A stretch of DNA of 64,000 nt, taken from assembly GCA_011317545.1 (NCBI GenBank), contig WUJK01000001.1, positions 248,001-312,000 on the forward strand, read 5' to 3'. The DNA is from Coniella vitis (taxonomy: Eukaryota; Ascomycota; Sordariomycetes; Diaporthales; Schizoparmaceae). A model generated the notes under the pieces. The model had not been told where the DNA came from. It saw only the letters and a list, made by a program, of their open reading frames with translations, and made no database searches. Within the stretch, counting starts at the first letter, position 1. The number at the start of each line of letters is the position of its first letter. The position numbers were made by a program, and so were the translations under genes. Of this stretch, positions 45,761 through 57,503 are shown piece after piece.

Positions 45761-47389
45761 ACGACGAACGACCATAAGTGGCTGAATGTGCGAGTAGATG
45801 AATGGTTGGATGACTTTGGAAGGTGGAGATTTCAGGCAAGATGGCTTGCCCAGAAAACAAAAAAATGACTGCAACCGGTAATATTAGGCTCGGCCAAAGC
45901 AAGACTCACCCTTACCTCTTGGATGCTCTGCAGTGGCAGCCATGCGGCGGGCGAGGCTGTCTCTTTGACGAAGCTCCTAGTCGGTTACCTACACCAAAAT
46001 ACCCGTTCTTTTGAGGCGTCGAGGCAATTTAGGGGACAGTTAATGCAATTGGACTTTACTCTTTTTTTTATTTCTTCCTCCGTTATCGACATATCAGCTC
46101 CGCTGAGGAAAGGTGGTGCCATCTTGTGCCTGGGTTGTTGGTTTGCGGTAATCAAGGAGAAGCTGGTTTGGCAAAGGCGAGACTGTGGTGCGGCGCCGTG
46201 TCTGAAGCCGGCGGCCGCTGATCGGAATACCATGGATACTGTGACTGACTGTTCATTCTGTCGCTGTCCTTTTTCTACGTCCAAGGACAGACGGTACATA
46301 CTATGTGGTAGCATGCAATAGACGGCGCCCTGGCTTTGGATCACTTCGTCGGCGGTGTAGCGCCTCGCGACCCGTAGTGACCTGCCGTATCCCGCTGTGT
46401 TTCAGTTTGCCCAGGAGCAGCAGAGTTTGACTGACTGGCTCGATGAGACCGAAGTTGTCAACTGACAGTGAGTGGCAGTGAGCCTGGAAGCAAGCGAGTG
46501 GTACAGCGCGCGTCGCGAGGCGCAAGACTGCGCTGATTGGCTGTGGTAGGGGGGGGTGCCTGCAGGGGAAGTGAATCTACAAAGCTAGGCCCACCCACCC
46601 TTGGCCACCTTTAGCCACCCAAGAACCGTCGTCATCAGCGCGCTTTTTGGCTGTGGCTGTGGCAGTGGCAGTGGCAGCAGTGGCGGCCTGTCACTGTACT
46701 TTATACTAGCACTCTCACTTATACATAAGTACATCCAATGGCCATAGTTCTCTATCCTGGATACTTGATTACTTACAAGGCCCGGTCGTGCGGTCCTCTC
46801 GGTCACCCAAAGAATATTCATTATCCTGGTCACATGGTCGTTTCGTTTCTGGTGTTGCTGCGGACCCTGGGATATCATTCGCTATCTGGGGCTTGATCTG
46901 CTCCCCTTCTCCCGAACAGACTACCCAACTCTGCCTGGCAAATTCGGAGAAAGCATCACCAAACACTCCAGCAAGAAAGTGCCCAAGCCAGCTCCTTGTC
47001 TCTTGTCTGTCTCTTGTTTTGGTGCGGCGTCTGCTGTCTCTGGAACTGTTCCGGCATATTTCTGAGTCCTTGACGCATCTCAACCTTGATCTTGCGGCCA
47101 GACACGCTGCAACTTGCGTGCGAGCATCTCTTTGAGTGTTGCGCTGCCGTGACTCTGATAAGGCCTCTCTTGCAACGCTACATTTTCTCGCCAGGAATAT
47201 TCGTGCCAGGAAAGGAACGCCTCACATGGACTGCCCTCTGCGATCAGAAACACCCCAACTTGACTTGTTTGGCAGTCATCTCGCCACTGCGTCGAATCGC
47301 AGCTCGACCAAGGCATAGGTAGCAGCAGCTAGTGCAGAGAGCACTCCCAAGTATCAAAACCACAAATCACATCCCCCTCAGCAGCACCG
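45761..47389. other. Intergenic region
   Basis: 1.6 kb with no recognisable coding sequence. The right part (about 46.8-47.39 kb) is C/T-rich and is the probable promoter and leader of the glucosyltransferase-like gene. Confidence 0.55.
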
Positions 47390-50300
47390 ATGGCTGAGAA
47401 AGCAAGGACGGGACCTCGCGTCTCGGTCACGGGTCCAGCAGATGCCTTTGATAGCAGCCCGCTTGATCTGGGAGCCAACGATGAGGCACCTCCAGCCTAT
47501 GGCGAGCTTCACAACCAGCTCAACCTCTCGCAGGCAGGCTTCAACGCCGATGCTGCAATTATGAGTGAGTCCTTGGACGCTCACACCCATCAGCGCCTTC
47601 CGAGCTAACACACCCTTGCAGACGATGGCCGCATCTCCATCTCTATCAACCAGACCAGCGGCACTCTGGCCGACCTCCTCGGCCCTGCCCTCACCCGCTC
47701 GCAGCTCATGCCTCCTCAGCCGCTCCCCTCTGAGCCTCTGCCACCCGCCTATGTGCCTCCTAGTCTCGGCGGACAGCCTGGACAGACACCGCCGCCCAAG
47801 CTGAATGTGGTCATACAGATCGTTGGCTCGCGCGGCGATGTTCAGCCTTTTGTGGCGCTCGGCAAGGTGCTCAAGGAGACATACGGCCACCGCGTCCGTG
47901 TTGCCACCCACGCCGTCTTCCAGTCCTTTGTCGAGGAGAATGGCCTCGAATTCTTTGCCATTGGCGGCGACCCCGCTGAGCTCATGGCCTTCATGGTCAA
48001 GCACCCGGGCCTGATGCCAGGCTTTGACGCAGTCAAGAGCGGCGAAATCACCAAACGCCGTCGAGGCATCGAGCAGATCATTCTGGGGTGCTGGCGTAGT
48101 TGTGTAGAGGCTGGCGATGGTCTGGGCCCGCCACCGGAGCCGCACCAGAGCGGCGAACCGCTGAGCACCTTTACTTCTGGCGACTATAGCCTTCCAGGTC
48201 AGCCTGGCGACAAACCATTTGTGGCAGACGCCATTATCGCAAACCCACCCAGTTTTGCGCACATCCATATCGCAGAAAAGATGGGCATACCGCTACACAT
48301 GATGTTTACAATGCCGTGGAGCCCGACCAGGGCCTTCCCACACCCGCTGGCCAACATTGAGAGTTCCAATGCTGAAGATGCCATGACTAACTACGTCTCG
48401 TACGCTCTGGTCGAAATGATGACGTGGCAAGGGCTGGGAGATGTTATCAACAGGTTTCGCACCAAGGTGCTCGACTTGGAACCGATGAGCCTTATCTGGG
48501 CGCCCGGTTTACTAACAAGGCTGCATATTCCAACCACCTATTGCTGGAGTCCAGCATTGATTCCCAAGCCCAGGGATTGGGGCCGTGAGATCAATATCTC
48601 TGGCTTTTACTTCCTCGACCTGGCCACCTCGTACACCCCTGATCCAGATCTAGCCGCCTTTCTGGACGCTGGCCCCCCGCCAGTCTACATTGGCTTCGGC
48701 TCTATCGTCGTCGACGACCCCAATAAGCTCACTCGCATGATCTTCGATGCCGTCACCCTTGCAGGTGTGCGTGCTCTTGTTTCAAAGGGCTGGGGTGGAC
48801 TTGGCGCTGATTCCGTAGGCATTCCCGACGATGTCTTTATGCTTGGTAACTGCCCGCACGACTGGCTGTTTAAGCGCGTCTCCTGCGTTGTGCACCACGG
48901 CGGTGCTGGCACAACAGCCGCAGGTATCAAGACCGGTACACCCACCGTCATCGTACCCTTTTTCGGCGACCAGCCCTTTTGGGGCAGCATGATTGCACAG
49001 GCCGGGGCAGGACCCAAGCCAATACGGTACGCGGACTTGACGGCTGAGAGTCTGGCCGAGAGTATCACTACTGCACTGAAAGCAGACACCCAGGCGCGGG
49101 CCAAGGAACTCGGGGCGCGTATCCGCGCAGAGAAGGGAGCGGATCAGGGTGCCAAGAGTTTTCATGACTTCCTCGATTATGAAAAATTGCGGTGTTCGCT
49201 GTCGCCCAGCAGGATTGCGGTGTGGCGGGTACGCCGGACACAGGTGCGATTGAGCGCGCTGGCCGCAGCTGTTTTGGTCAAGGAAGGGGTGTTGCAGTAT
49301 ACGGATTTGAAGCTGTGGGTGTCTTGCGTTCTTCGACATGTATTAAATTGGTTGGTTGCTGACCTTTGAGTTCCCAGGTATCGCTCGCAAGAGTACGACA
49401 CGGAAGAACAGCCGTGGGATCCTGTCACGGCTGTCACGAGCGCCTTGGTTGGCGACGTGGGTACCATGGCTCTCGCCATCCAGGACATTCCCAGTAACTG
49501 GATCAAAATGGCCAAGAAGACGACGCCCGGCCCTAGCACGCCTACGTCGGCTGAGGACAAGGAAACCGCGCGATCGAGTGCCTCGTTTGATGGCGGCTCG
49601 ACAACGACAGCCGAGACGCGCCCATCGCGTGCTACTACCACCGATAGCGACGCCGCGTCGGTCTCTACGAACGCAACTGCGGCACCCGCCGGCACACTCT
49701 CCCCCCGTGGAACAGGGAAAGGTACGGAGGAAAAGAGCGATAGGCCCAGCTTCCGCTCTAGAAACTCGGCGCGGTCCATCTTCATTTCGCGTCCGCGGTC
49801 CAAATCCAGAACGCTACCAGACGCACAAGGCTCCTCGCCTCTACCATCGCCATCTGCATCCAACTTCAACATCGAAGCCGCATTGGGAGCATCCATCGAG
49901 ACAGGCAAAGGCGTCCAGCGTATTGTAGGTACAGGCATGAAAACGCCCATGAACTTCTGCATGGGACTTGCCAAAGGGTTCCGTAACGCGCCACGGCTGT
50001 ATAACGATCAGACGGTACGCAAGCAGGAAAAGGTAACTGGACTGGCTAGTGGTGTCATGGTCGCGGGTAAAGAGTTTGGACTGGGCTTGTTTGATGGAAT
50101 TACGGGCTTGGTGACGCAGCCGCTGCAGGGCGCGGAGAAGGAGGGTGCCAAGGGCCTCATTAAGGGCATTGGCAAGGGAATTGGAGGGATCGTGTTGAAG
50201 CCTTCTGCGGGTGAGTTCTGCTCTCGCTCTTGGTTTCTTTTTCTTTTCTATGTCTCCTTCTCCGTTTCTTGCTTTCTTTTTCTGCAGGCTCCTTGAGCCT

Positions 50301-51824
50301 ACTGTGCTTTGTCTCTCTATACATGAGATATGCCGAGCAGCTTCAACTCATACCATCGAGCTGACGTACGATTATACAGGTTTTTGGGCCGTCCCTGCCT
50401 ACGTGATGAAAGGTCTGCATGCCGAAGTGCGTGGGAAATTTCACAAGAGTGTCGAGAACTACATCATTGTTTCGCGCATCCTCCAGGGCCAAGACGACCT
50501 GCGCTACTCCACCGGTCCAGAGCAGAGGGATATTGTCATGCGGTTCAGCGGCCTGGACGACAATCTGAAGGGCTTTCATCACCTCAAAGCCAAGGCAGCC
50601 AAGCAGAGCGCCACCCAGTCATCTGACAGTACCTCTTCCTCTGCTGCGGCAACAGCAGCGGATAATAGTGCGGTCGATGACGACATGCTACTTCCCGAAG
50701 GGCCGCCCAAGACAGGCTTCCGAGCGACACATCATCTGTCGTTCGACGAGAGGAAGAAGCTGCATGCGCAAAAGGATGCGTGGAAAAAGGGCAAGGCTGC
50801 TGCTGGGGCGTTTGGTGTGACAAGCCCGACAACATCACAACCGGAGCCGCATTTCCAAGATGAGGAATTGGAACGTGCCATCCAGGAATCAGTGGCGCAA
50901 ACCTCGCGCGGCAATGAAGCAGAGGATGCACTAATTGAAAGCCAGATTCGTGTGGGTGTGGTTGAGATGCGGCGGATTGCAGAGGAAAAAGCTCGGCAAC
51001 GGCAACGACAGAGGGAGGAGGATGAGAGGTTGATGCGGGACTTCAAGGTGAATCCTTTTGCTGGCGGTGGTGGTTCTGGTGGAGGTGTTGCTAGGCCGCT
51101 GGGGCCGCCACCTGCGTTGCCTGCGAGACAGCAGCCCGTGTTATCGCTGGCGCAGAGCAAAGCGCAGGAAGCTGGTGTTGCTGGTGCTGGAGATGGTGAT
51201 GGAGGCGAGACTGCTGATGAGAGCATTACCGAAGAGGAGTTTGAAGAGCTTGTTGCTGAGGCTGTACGGCGGAGTATTGCCGTTCAGGGAGGCATGGGGG
51301 GTCCCAAGGGGTATGGAGACGACGAGGATGAGGATGAGGAGAATCTTCGTCGAGCGCTGGAAGAGTCTCTTCGTGGGTACGATAAAGGTGGTCCGTCGGC
51401 GTCAGCTGCTGCGGCGTCTGGCCCAAAGAGTCACTATCCACCACAACCGCCAGCTTACGAGCAGGGTAACGACAACAGCTACGACACCAACTATGGCAAT
51501 GACGACGACGATGAGAACAACGAAGAGCTCAAACGGGCGCTTGAAGAGTCTGAGCGTGCCCACAAAGAAGACCTTGCGCGACGGTCGACGCAGCGCAGTG
51601 AAGAGGAGATAATCATGGAGTATGTCAAGAAGCAGAGCCTGGCGGAGGAGGAGTTTCGATTACAAAAGCTGGCGAGGGACGGCCAGAGTGCAGAGAGTGG
51701 GGAGAAGAGGGACAAGGATAACAAGGAAGAGGACCAAGATGAGGATGAAGAGTTGAGGCAGGCGATGGAAGAGAGTTTGCAGATGAGTATAAACCAGGGG
51801 GGGCCTTCTGGGGAGAAGAAGTAG
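47390..51824 (+). CDS. Sterol-glucosyltransferase-like protein with VPS13/ATG2-like segment, PPxY motifs and UIM array
   Basis: Four exons, 47390-47564, 47622-49314, 49378-50210 and 50380-51824, with introns of 57, 63 and 169 bp, give 1381 residues. The N-terminal GT28 domain starts at LNVVIQIVGSRGDVQPF (about 119). The C-terminal half of the GT-B fold carries PPVYIGFGSIVVDDP and the UDP-sugar block VVHHGGAGTTAAG (His483-His484) with PFFGDQPFWG, as in UDP-glucose:sterol glucosyltransferases. Unlike Atg26 it has no GRAM or PH domain before the enzyme. After a Ser/Thr-rich linker (about 650-800) comes GLFDGITGLVTQPLQGAEKEG and GLIKGIGKGIGGIVLKPSAG (about 858-900), similar to the C-terminal lipid-binding segment of VPS13/ATG2 proteins. 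The acidic tail has ubiquitin-interacting-motif-like helices near 1061, 1183, 1219, 1280 and 1356. Three PPAY motifs (34-37, 99-102, 1257-1260) fit binding by WW-domain ubiquitin ligases. The enzyme call is strong; substrate and role are inferred. Confidence 0.9.
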
Positions 51825-52525
51825 GTGGTGGGTAGTTTCATGATGCTATGATTAGACCTTTGTGAATTTCCTTTTTCTTTTTCTGATTGTTCATTTTTTT
51901 TTTTTTTCGTTGCGGTATTTTGTCTTTCTTCCGTTGAGTCTTTGCTGTTGATTGATTGAGGGTTCGTACAGTTATGTGGATTGGGTCGATGGGTGGATTG
52001 AGCAGGAAATTCCGATGATACATATACCCCAGAGTGACGGCAACGAAAAAACAAAGCAACCAGATCCAAGAACTGGATACAGAGCAAAATGGATTCTTTC
52101 GCAATGCTTGTCTTCTCGAAGTGTCATGGTCCTTTCTTCTATGGGATTCTAGCACTGGAGAACTACGAGAGAAAGCCACATGTACTGTGAAGGAGAGATG
52201 AAAGAATCTTGGATTTTTAAGACTGTAGTTAGTTTTGTTTGTCCCCCGTATTGCTTCTTTGCCATTCCTTGCTCTTTTATAAAACCCCTCCCCCCTTCCC
52301 CAGGAAAAAGGCGTTGCTCATGGATGGTTGATTGTATAAAAGAGTGGTCTTTTGAGTGTTTGTTATCATCATCTTCTGCCGAATAAGAAGATGCAGCATA
52401 AGTGTAAGTACATATCAAATATATCCATTACTAACATGGCCCAATATTCATTCTCCTGTAACCTCGGAAAATACATAGCAATACTTACTAACTGCCACAC
52501 AGGAAAAGAATCAAAAGGACTCGCT
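51825..52525. other. Short intergenic region between convergent genes
   Basis: 700 bp between the stops of the glucosyltransferase-like gene and the SnoaL-like gene. T-rich after 51890; no coding sequence seen. Confidence 0.6.
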
Positions 52526-53745
52526 TCATTCCAAGCCCTCCATAACAGCCGGATTCCCGCTCGTCCATGCCATGACCAGAGCCATGGAGCTGATGCGCCA
52601 TGGGTTGAGGCCTTTTGCGTCGAGGGTTGGGGAGTGGGAGACGTGGATGATTGCGCGGCCCTGTGTTGGAAAAGAAATCGGGCAGAGAGGTTAATAATTT
52701 GATCTTTTTCCTTTTGTATGATTATGCAAGGGGCGTATATTCAAGTGCAGATCATCTTTCCGGTTTCTTCATGGTTGGTTTCAAACTCACCCCATTCTGG
52801 AGTAACGGCCCAGGCCCACCAGCGCCAGCTGCGGCGGCGGCGGCAGCAACGGAGGCGCGAACCATTGATGCGGTTGCTTGGCCGACGAGAACTCTTGCTC
52901 TTGTTGGACGTTCTTGGGTGGTGGTGGTGGTGGTCGAGGATTGGGTTGTTGGTTGGGGGAGCTCGATGGTGAGGTTTCTGGATGATTTGGGGAGGGTGAG
53001 CAAAGTTCGGTATTGTTCACTTTATTTCTTGATATATATATATATATGGTGTACACTACCCGCTCTCATTATGCGTGTGTCCAGTGGGAAAACAGCATCA
53101 AATCACTACCCAAGTAGCTCATACCTCTAGAGATGGGTTTTCTATAGATAGATCATGTTGAACCCAAGTTTTGCAATTCTTGAAAAAAGAAAAGGGGGGG
53201 GGGGCACAACATATCGCTGGGTAGGAAGAAAGAATAAGATCGCAAAGAGCGGGGGGGAAGAAAGGGAAAACACACACACACACACAAATATATATATATC
53301 TATCAGAAACCTGGGGAGACAACTCACCCGTACACATGCTGCGACGCGTCAAAGTGCTCCACCATGCGTATCACCGTGGCAGCCCACTCGGCGCCCTGGA
53401 CCGTGGAGGGCTCGCCGCCGAGGACGGCGGTATAGTCTATGTGCACCTCGGGGGCAAAGACGTCGTCGCGGAGGCCAGCTTCCGAGCGGGTGTCGTAGAA
53501 CCATGGCTGCAGTCCGTTGTAGGCTGTCAGAGAGTTTTTCATTCATGCGTTGAGCGGCAGTTTTGCATTGGGGATATGCCTTGTGGAGTTTTGACAAGCA
53601 CTGGAGAGAGGTTCATGGACACAAGGACGTTTTGGGGGGGGGGGGAATCCCGAATGTTGCGTACCAGTTTGGTCACCGTGTCGTGGATATTGGCTCTATC
53701 GAGGAGGTAGTCTGTCACGCTGTAGGTCGAGGTCGAAGACGACAT
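52526..53745 (-). CDS. SnoaL-like (NTF2-fold) domain protein
   Basis: Small cone-shaped NTF2-fold protein of the SnoaL-like type; relatives act as polyketide cyclases, dehydratases or isomerases, but the substrate is unknown. Four exons, 53745-53665, 53506-53328, 52977-52791 and 52660-52526, with GT-AG introns of 158, 350 and 130 bp, give 193 residues. Characteristic pieces are YLLDRANIHDTVTKL at the start, DVFAPEVHIDYTAVLGGEPSTV, the helix VEHFDASQHVYG, NLTIELPQP, RARVLVGQATASMVR, and the closing GLNPWRISSMALVMAWTSGNPAVM. An alanine run and a Thr run in the third exon are low-complexity insertions. The 350 bp second intron is unusually long and contains CA, TA, G and C runs. Exon boundaries rest on canonical donors (GTACGC, GTGAGT, GTGAGT) and frame continuity, so small shifts are possible. 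It is the leftmost member of the possible metabolic cluster. Confidence 0.8.
53032..53047. repeat. AT microsatellite inside an intron
   Basis: About eight AT units in the second intron of the SnoaL-like gene. Confidence 0.8.
53271..53286. repeat. CA microsatellite inside an intron
   Basis: About eight CA units in the second intron of the SnoaL-like gene, followed by a TA run. Confidence 0.8.
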
Positions 53746-54609
53746 CTTGAGGGCTTTGTTTTTCTTTTTTCTGGTGAGACTACTTGAATCAATGCTGATA
53801 TCGCCGACTCGGGTTGGCGCTTTTGGCTTTTATTGAATACAAACGTGCGTGGTCAGATAGTATTGGATTTCAACCCGGCCATCATGTATATCCTTTCATA
53901 TATATAACCCTATACATACTCCTCCAGTTCTATCAAGAATACACCTTTTACAAATCAATGGCATCTTGAAATCGAACCGCCGTTACCCGCGCTCCGGTGA
54001 TGTTCTCGCCGTCCGGACGAAGCACACAAAGCCCGTAAACCCCGGCCGTTTGTAGTGCCGCATTGGTGATTAGGTGAGCCTTTGCTGATGCATCACTGGT
54101 GCTTTGAGTGGGAATGAAGTTCACTGGAATGCTGTTAGATGGTATTCTGTAGTACAAGATCACACTTTGGGTCGCTCATATCGAGACTACATACCCTTCC
54201 CGCCCTGTTGAAGTTAGTGACGAGGATCGTGTTGTGTTGACTAGCACAAGAAAAAGGTTTAGAATTTGAGTTTACAAGACAGGTGATGGTTGTTGTCAAC
54301 AGGGGGAATGACTATAAAGTATCTTTCGAAACCTAATGACACCTCCTGAGTCTCAGTCGCCGTGCCAAGAACTATCACTATGTATCAAAAGGATCATCAT
54401 CATACAGATTCCTAACAGGCAAAAGGCAAAAAGGCCCGCGCAAATCGACCTCGGCGTCATTGACCCACGGCTCTCCAGAACAAGAGAGCGTCACAGCTCA
54501 TCACCGCCCTCGGATGATGCCATGAACAACAAGAACATGCTGTGCCGTCTCCAAAGACTGTCGAGCTCGCCAGACTAGTACAGTCTTCAGCATCAATCAC
54601 ACAGCCGCC
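53746..54609. other. Intergenic region with an unassigned minus-strand reading frame
   Basis: On the minus strand, 54163-53948 stays open for 71 codons. Its last 35 residues look protein-like (GVYGLCVLRPDG, ARVTAVRFQDAIDL), and an open stretch upstream (about 54190-54240) could be an additional exon. I recognise no family. It may be the 3' end of a decayed gene belonging to the surrounding accessory region. Nothing else is supported here. Confidence 0.3.
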
Positions 54610-54756
54610 ATGCCTCGTCTCTTACTCCCCGCTGGCCGGACGGGCTTCGACTCGGATCTGGCTTCGACCATCTTGTTCCTGGCGGGCAAGAGCGGCTTGT
54701 TCTGCAACGGACAGATTCTGTCTGTACCCTGGCGGAGGCGAGTCTCTTGTTTTCCT
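54610..54756 (+). pseudogene. C-terminal remnant of a short-chain dehydrogenase/reductase
   Basis: A stretch reading LPAGRTGFDSDLASTILFLAGKSGLFCNGQIL is the characteristic C-terminal part of classical SDR enzymes, which normally continue into YxDGG. Here the frame breaks near 54720, where TCTG appears duplicated; shifting the frame by one restores YPGGGESLVFL. No SDR cofactor motif (TGxxxGxG) or catalytic YxxxK was found upstream, so only about 50 codons survive. It is best read as a gene relic in the accessory region. Confidence 0.65.
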
Positions 54757-56126
54757 GCAGTCAATAATGACTGTACGGTTTGCCACTGAGGCGCATAGGC
54801 TCGACATTGGTGCAGCCGGCTTCCAAACAACTAGAGAGAGTCGCCCAAGTGGAATTCAAGCATAATCGGCCGTGTTGCACACACGTGTGTATATACAACA
54901 GGTTTGAGGCGAATCTGACGGCGAGAACGTAATGTTGATTCTCAACCCTGCATGCGGGCAATGCGCACTCTACAAAGGAGTTTTGCGTATCATAGCCATA
55001 GTTTCGAGTGTACATAAGTAGAGAGATAGCTAGTATAACCGGATCTACCTCATCAGATTCGGCGAGTATTGACTGACTGGCTCAGTATTTATATATGCCC
55101 CCCCCCCCCAAAGTCACCAGCACATTATCCGAAAACATCTCATGCCATCTCCGGATCTTTTATGAACCCGCGAGCATGCCATCAAACTGCCCCGACGAAA
55201 ACAAAGAAATAAATAAACATACAGATAACCAAGCGTCAACATGTCTCCAAAAAAAAAAAAAAAAAAAGAAAAGAAAAACAACCCATGCCGTGAACTATAA
55301 GCCGCCGCCGGATTTCGTAGGACTTAACTCCCTCTCCTCCGCTTACCGCCGGCGGCGGGGTTCCATGTAAGCCTCTCCTTGATTCAGACGACAGGCTCTC
55401 TAGGATTAGGATTGGTCCAGTAACCACAGAAGGGTCTATATACTAAATCACTAGTATATGCTATACTGAGTAAAAGAGGCTCTCGAGACAGTGTTGATAT
55501 GGAAATGTCCCCGTACTCGAAGAACCCGTTACTTTGGCGCTCCGAGTCCACGGTTAAGCAGAATCACTCATTTTCTTATTGATTAATGGTTTTTTATTTG
55601 GAATGTGCTTTATTTATGTATTTGTTTATTTTATTGTTTCACACTTTCTGTTGCTGGCACAACATCGTATCCAAGTATAAGCAGGCTTCACAGAAACATC
55701 CCACCCTCCTCATTCATTTATCATCCCAAAAATGACAAAACCAGCTATAAGCAGAACCGTAAAAAACTGGAATAAGCTCCAGACTGCAAACTACGCTGAC
55801 AGAACCCATTGCTTGGCTCACCGTCAAATGTTCGCTTAGAGGGGTTGAGAGCAAAAGATATCATCCCGAACCCCGCAGTAGATTCCATCCTCTTCCTCGC
55901 ACCATCCATCATCCATCCCTCCATCACTAGACGCATGTGCGTACAGGCAGAGCACAACGTACGTAGACATGTATGAATTTAGGCACCTGAACACGACTAT
56001 ATAAATGCATAAGGAGCCGCTACTAACACAGACACATGCACAAAATCAACATTGCAACAACAAACCAAGCACTTTGCCAGCGGCACAAAAAGAAAGAACC
56101 CAAACTTTTCAACAAGAACAACAAAG
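54757..56126. other. Intergenic region
   Basis: 1.4 kb without a recognisable gene, AT-rich around 55560-55640, with C9 (about 55098) and A-rich (55250-55275) homopolymers. The right end is the upstream region of the NmrA/EasG-like gene. Confidence 0.55.
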
Positions 56127-57391
56127 ATGGCGACCTCTTCATCCTCCTCCACCTCTTCCTACAAACAAGGAACTATCCTTCTGACTGGAGGCACGGGCAC
56201 CGTGGCCAGCGGCATCGTCCCTCTCCTCGACGCACAGTCCATCCCGTACATCATCGCCTGTCGTTCTGGAGGCCTAACTGCAGCCCCGGCGTCGTCGTCG
56301 TCTTCCTCCTCCTCAGCTTCGGAGCCCGCCTTGGTTAGTTCATCCACAAAGAAAACGACAACAACGGCCATTCCCAACAGCGTACGCTTTGACTGGTTGG
56401 ATCGCTCAACGTGGGAGGCAGCCTTGCAAACACCCTCTTCAGCCACGTCTCCGATAACAGCCGTCTTCCTCGTCGCCCCCGGAATCCCCCACAGCAGCCC
56501 CATCATGAACGACTTTGTCGACCTCGCGCGCGGACCCTCCTATGGCATCAAACGGTTCGTATTGCTAGCTGCGACGGCCATTGAGGCGGGTGGGCCGTTT
56601 TACGGCGGAACAATGGGATATCTTGCCGAGCTGGGCAAGAAAGGCGAAATTGAGTTTGCTGTTTTGCGGCCGACCTGGTTCCAGGGTAGGCTCACAATTT
56701 CCTTATATATATAACTTGGATATCATCGTCTTTAACAAGTTCTCTTTTGAAGGGGTGTACGAATGAGTGATATTGCTTCTAGACACTGACTTTTGCACTA
56801 GACAACTGGGCCAATCTGAACCACATTCGCAAATTCGTTCAAGAAGAGGGCAAGGTTTATTCTGCCGCTGGGGAAGGCAAGATCCCCTGGGTATCCAAGC
56901 ATGATGTTGCAGGCTGTGCGGTCCATGCTTTGACGGCTGAAAAGTCGGTAGATGGAGATCTGGTCATTTTGGGGCCAGAATTGTTATCCTACAGTGACGT
57001 AAGTATCAGACCAAAACACCACCAAAACCGCTACTTCGTTATAGCATTTCCTTGCCCCCTTCTTCTCGAAATCATCCTCACACTGCAGAGATTGAGAATG
57101 CTCAAACTTTGGTCTGATACTGATTGGTTTGAACAACAGTGTGCAGGCATACTCAGTGATGTGTTGGGCAAAAAGATTGTGCACGTCAATTTGTCGACTG
57201 AGGAGCTCGCTACGCGGCACCATGAGGTTCTTGGGATGCCTGAGGAGTACGCAAAGATCCTGGCTACCATGGACACGCCCGTCAAGCACGGCTCGGAGGA
57301 GAAGCTGAATGGTGTTGTGCTGAGCGTGACGGGCAAGAAACCCATCTCATTCCGGGAATTCGCAGAGGCGAACAAGGAGGCTTGGCTGTGA
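56127..57391 (+). CDS. NmrA/EasG-like NAD(P)-binding protein
   Basis: Atypical SDR of the NmrA type, similar to the proteins annotated as ergot-alkaloid festuclavine dehydrogenase (EasG/FgaFS) relatives, which also occur in fungi that make no ergot alkaloids. Three exons, 56127-56685, 56802-56998 and 57140-57391, with GT-AG introns of 116 and 141 bp, give 335 residues. The dinucleotide-binding motif GGTGTVASG is at 21-29. A Ser-rich insertion (about 55-75) follows strand 2. Later blocks are VRFDWLDRSTWEAAL, AVFLVAPGIP, GIKRFVLLAATAIEAGG, FAVLRPTWFQDNW, IPWVSKHDVAGCAVHAL and GPELLSYSD, then AGILSDVLGKKIVHVNLS and a Met/Pro-rich substrate-side region. The C terminus is complete. The reaction is probably a reduction of an imine or similar substrate, by family only. 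Neighbouring regulator and transporter genes support a metabolic cluster. Confidence 0.88.
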
Positions 57392-57503
57392 TAGAGTGGG
57401 GGACGGAACAAGACGCGACCCAACAATTGCTCATGGTACTGATAGTTGGTGATGCGGAACTATTCTGAACACATGACTTGAGCACAGCAATACATTTTTC
57501 TCA

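Noticed and set aside
47378..48268. Minus-strand frame of 296 codons opposite the glucosyltransferase domain
   Set aside because: Antisense shadow; no protein family and inconsistent with the clear GT28 domain on the plus strand.
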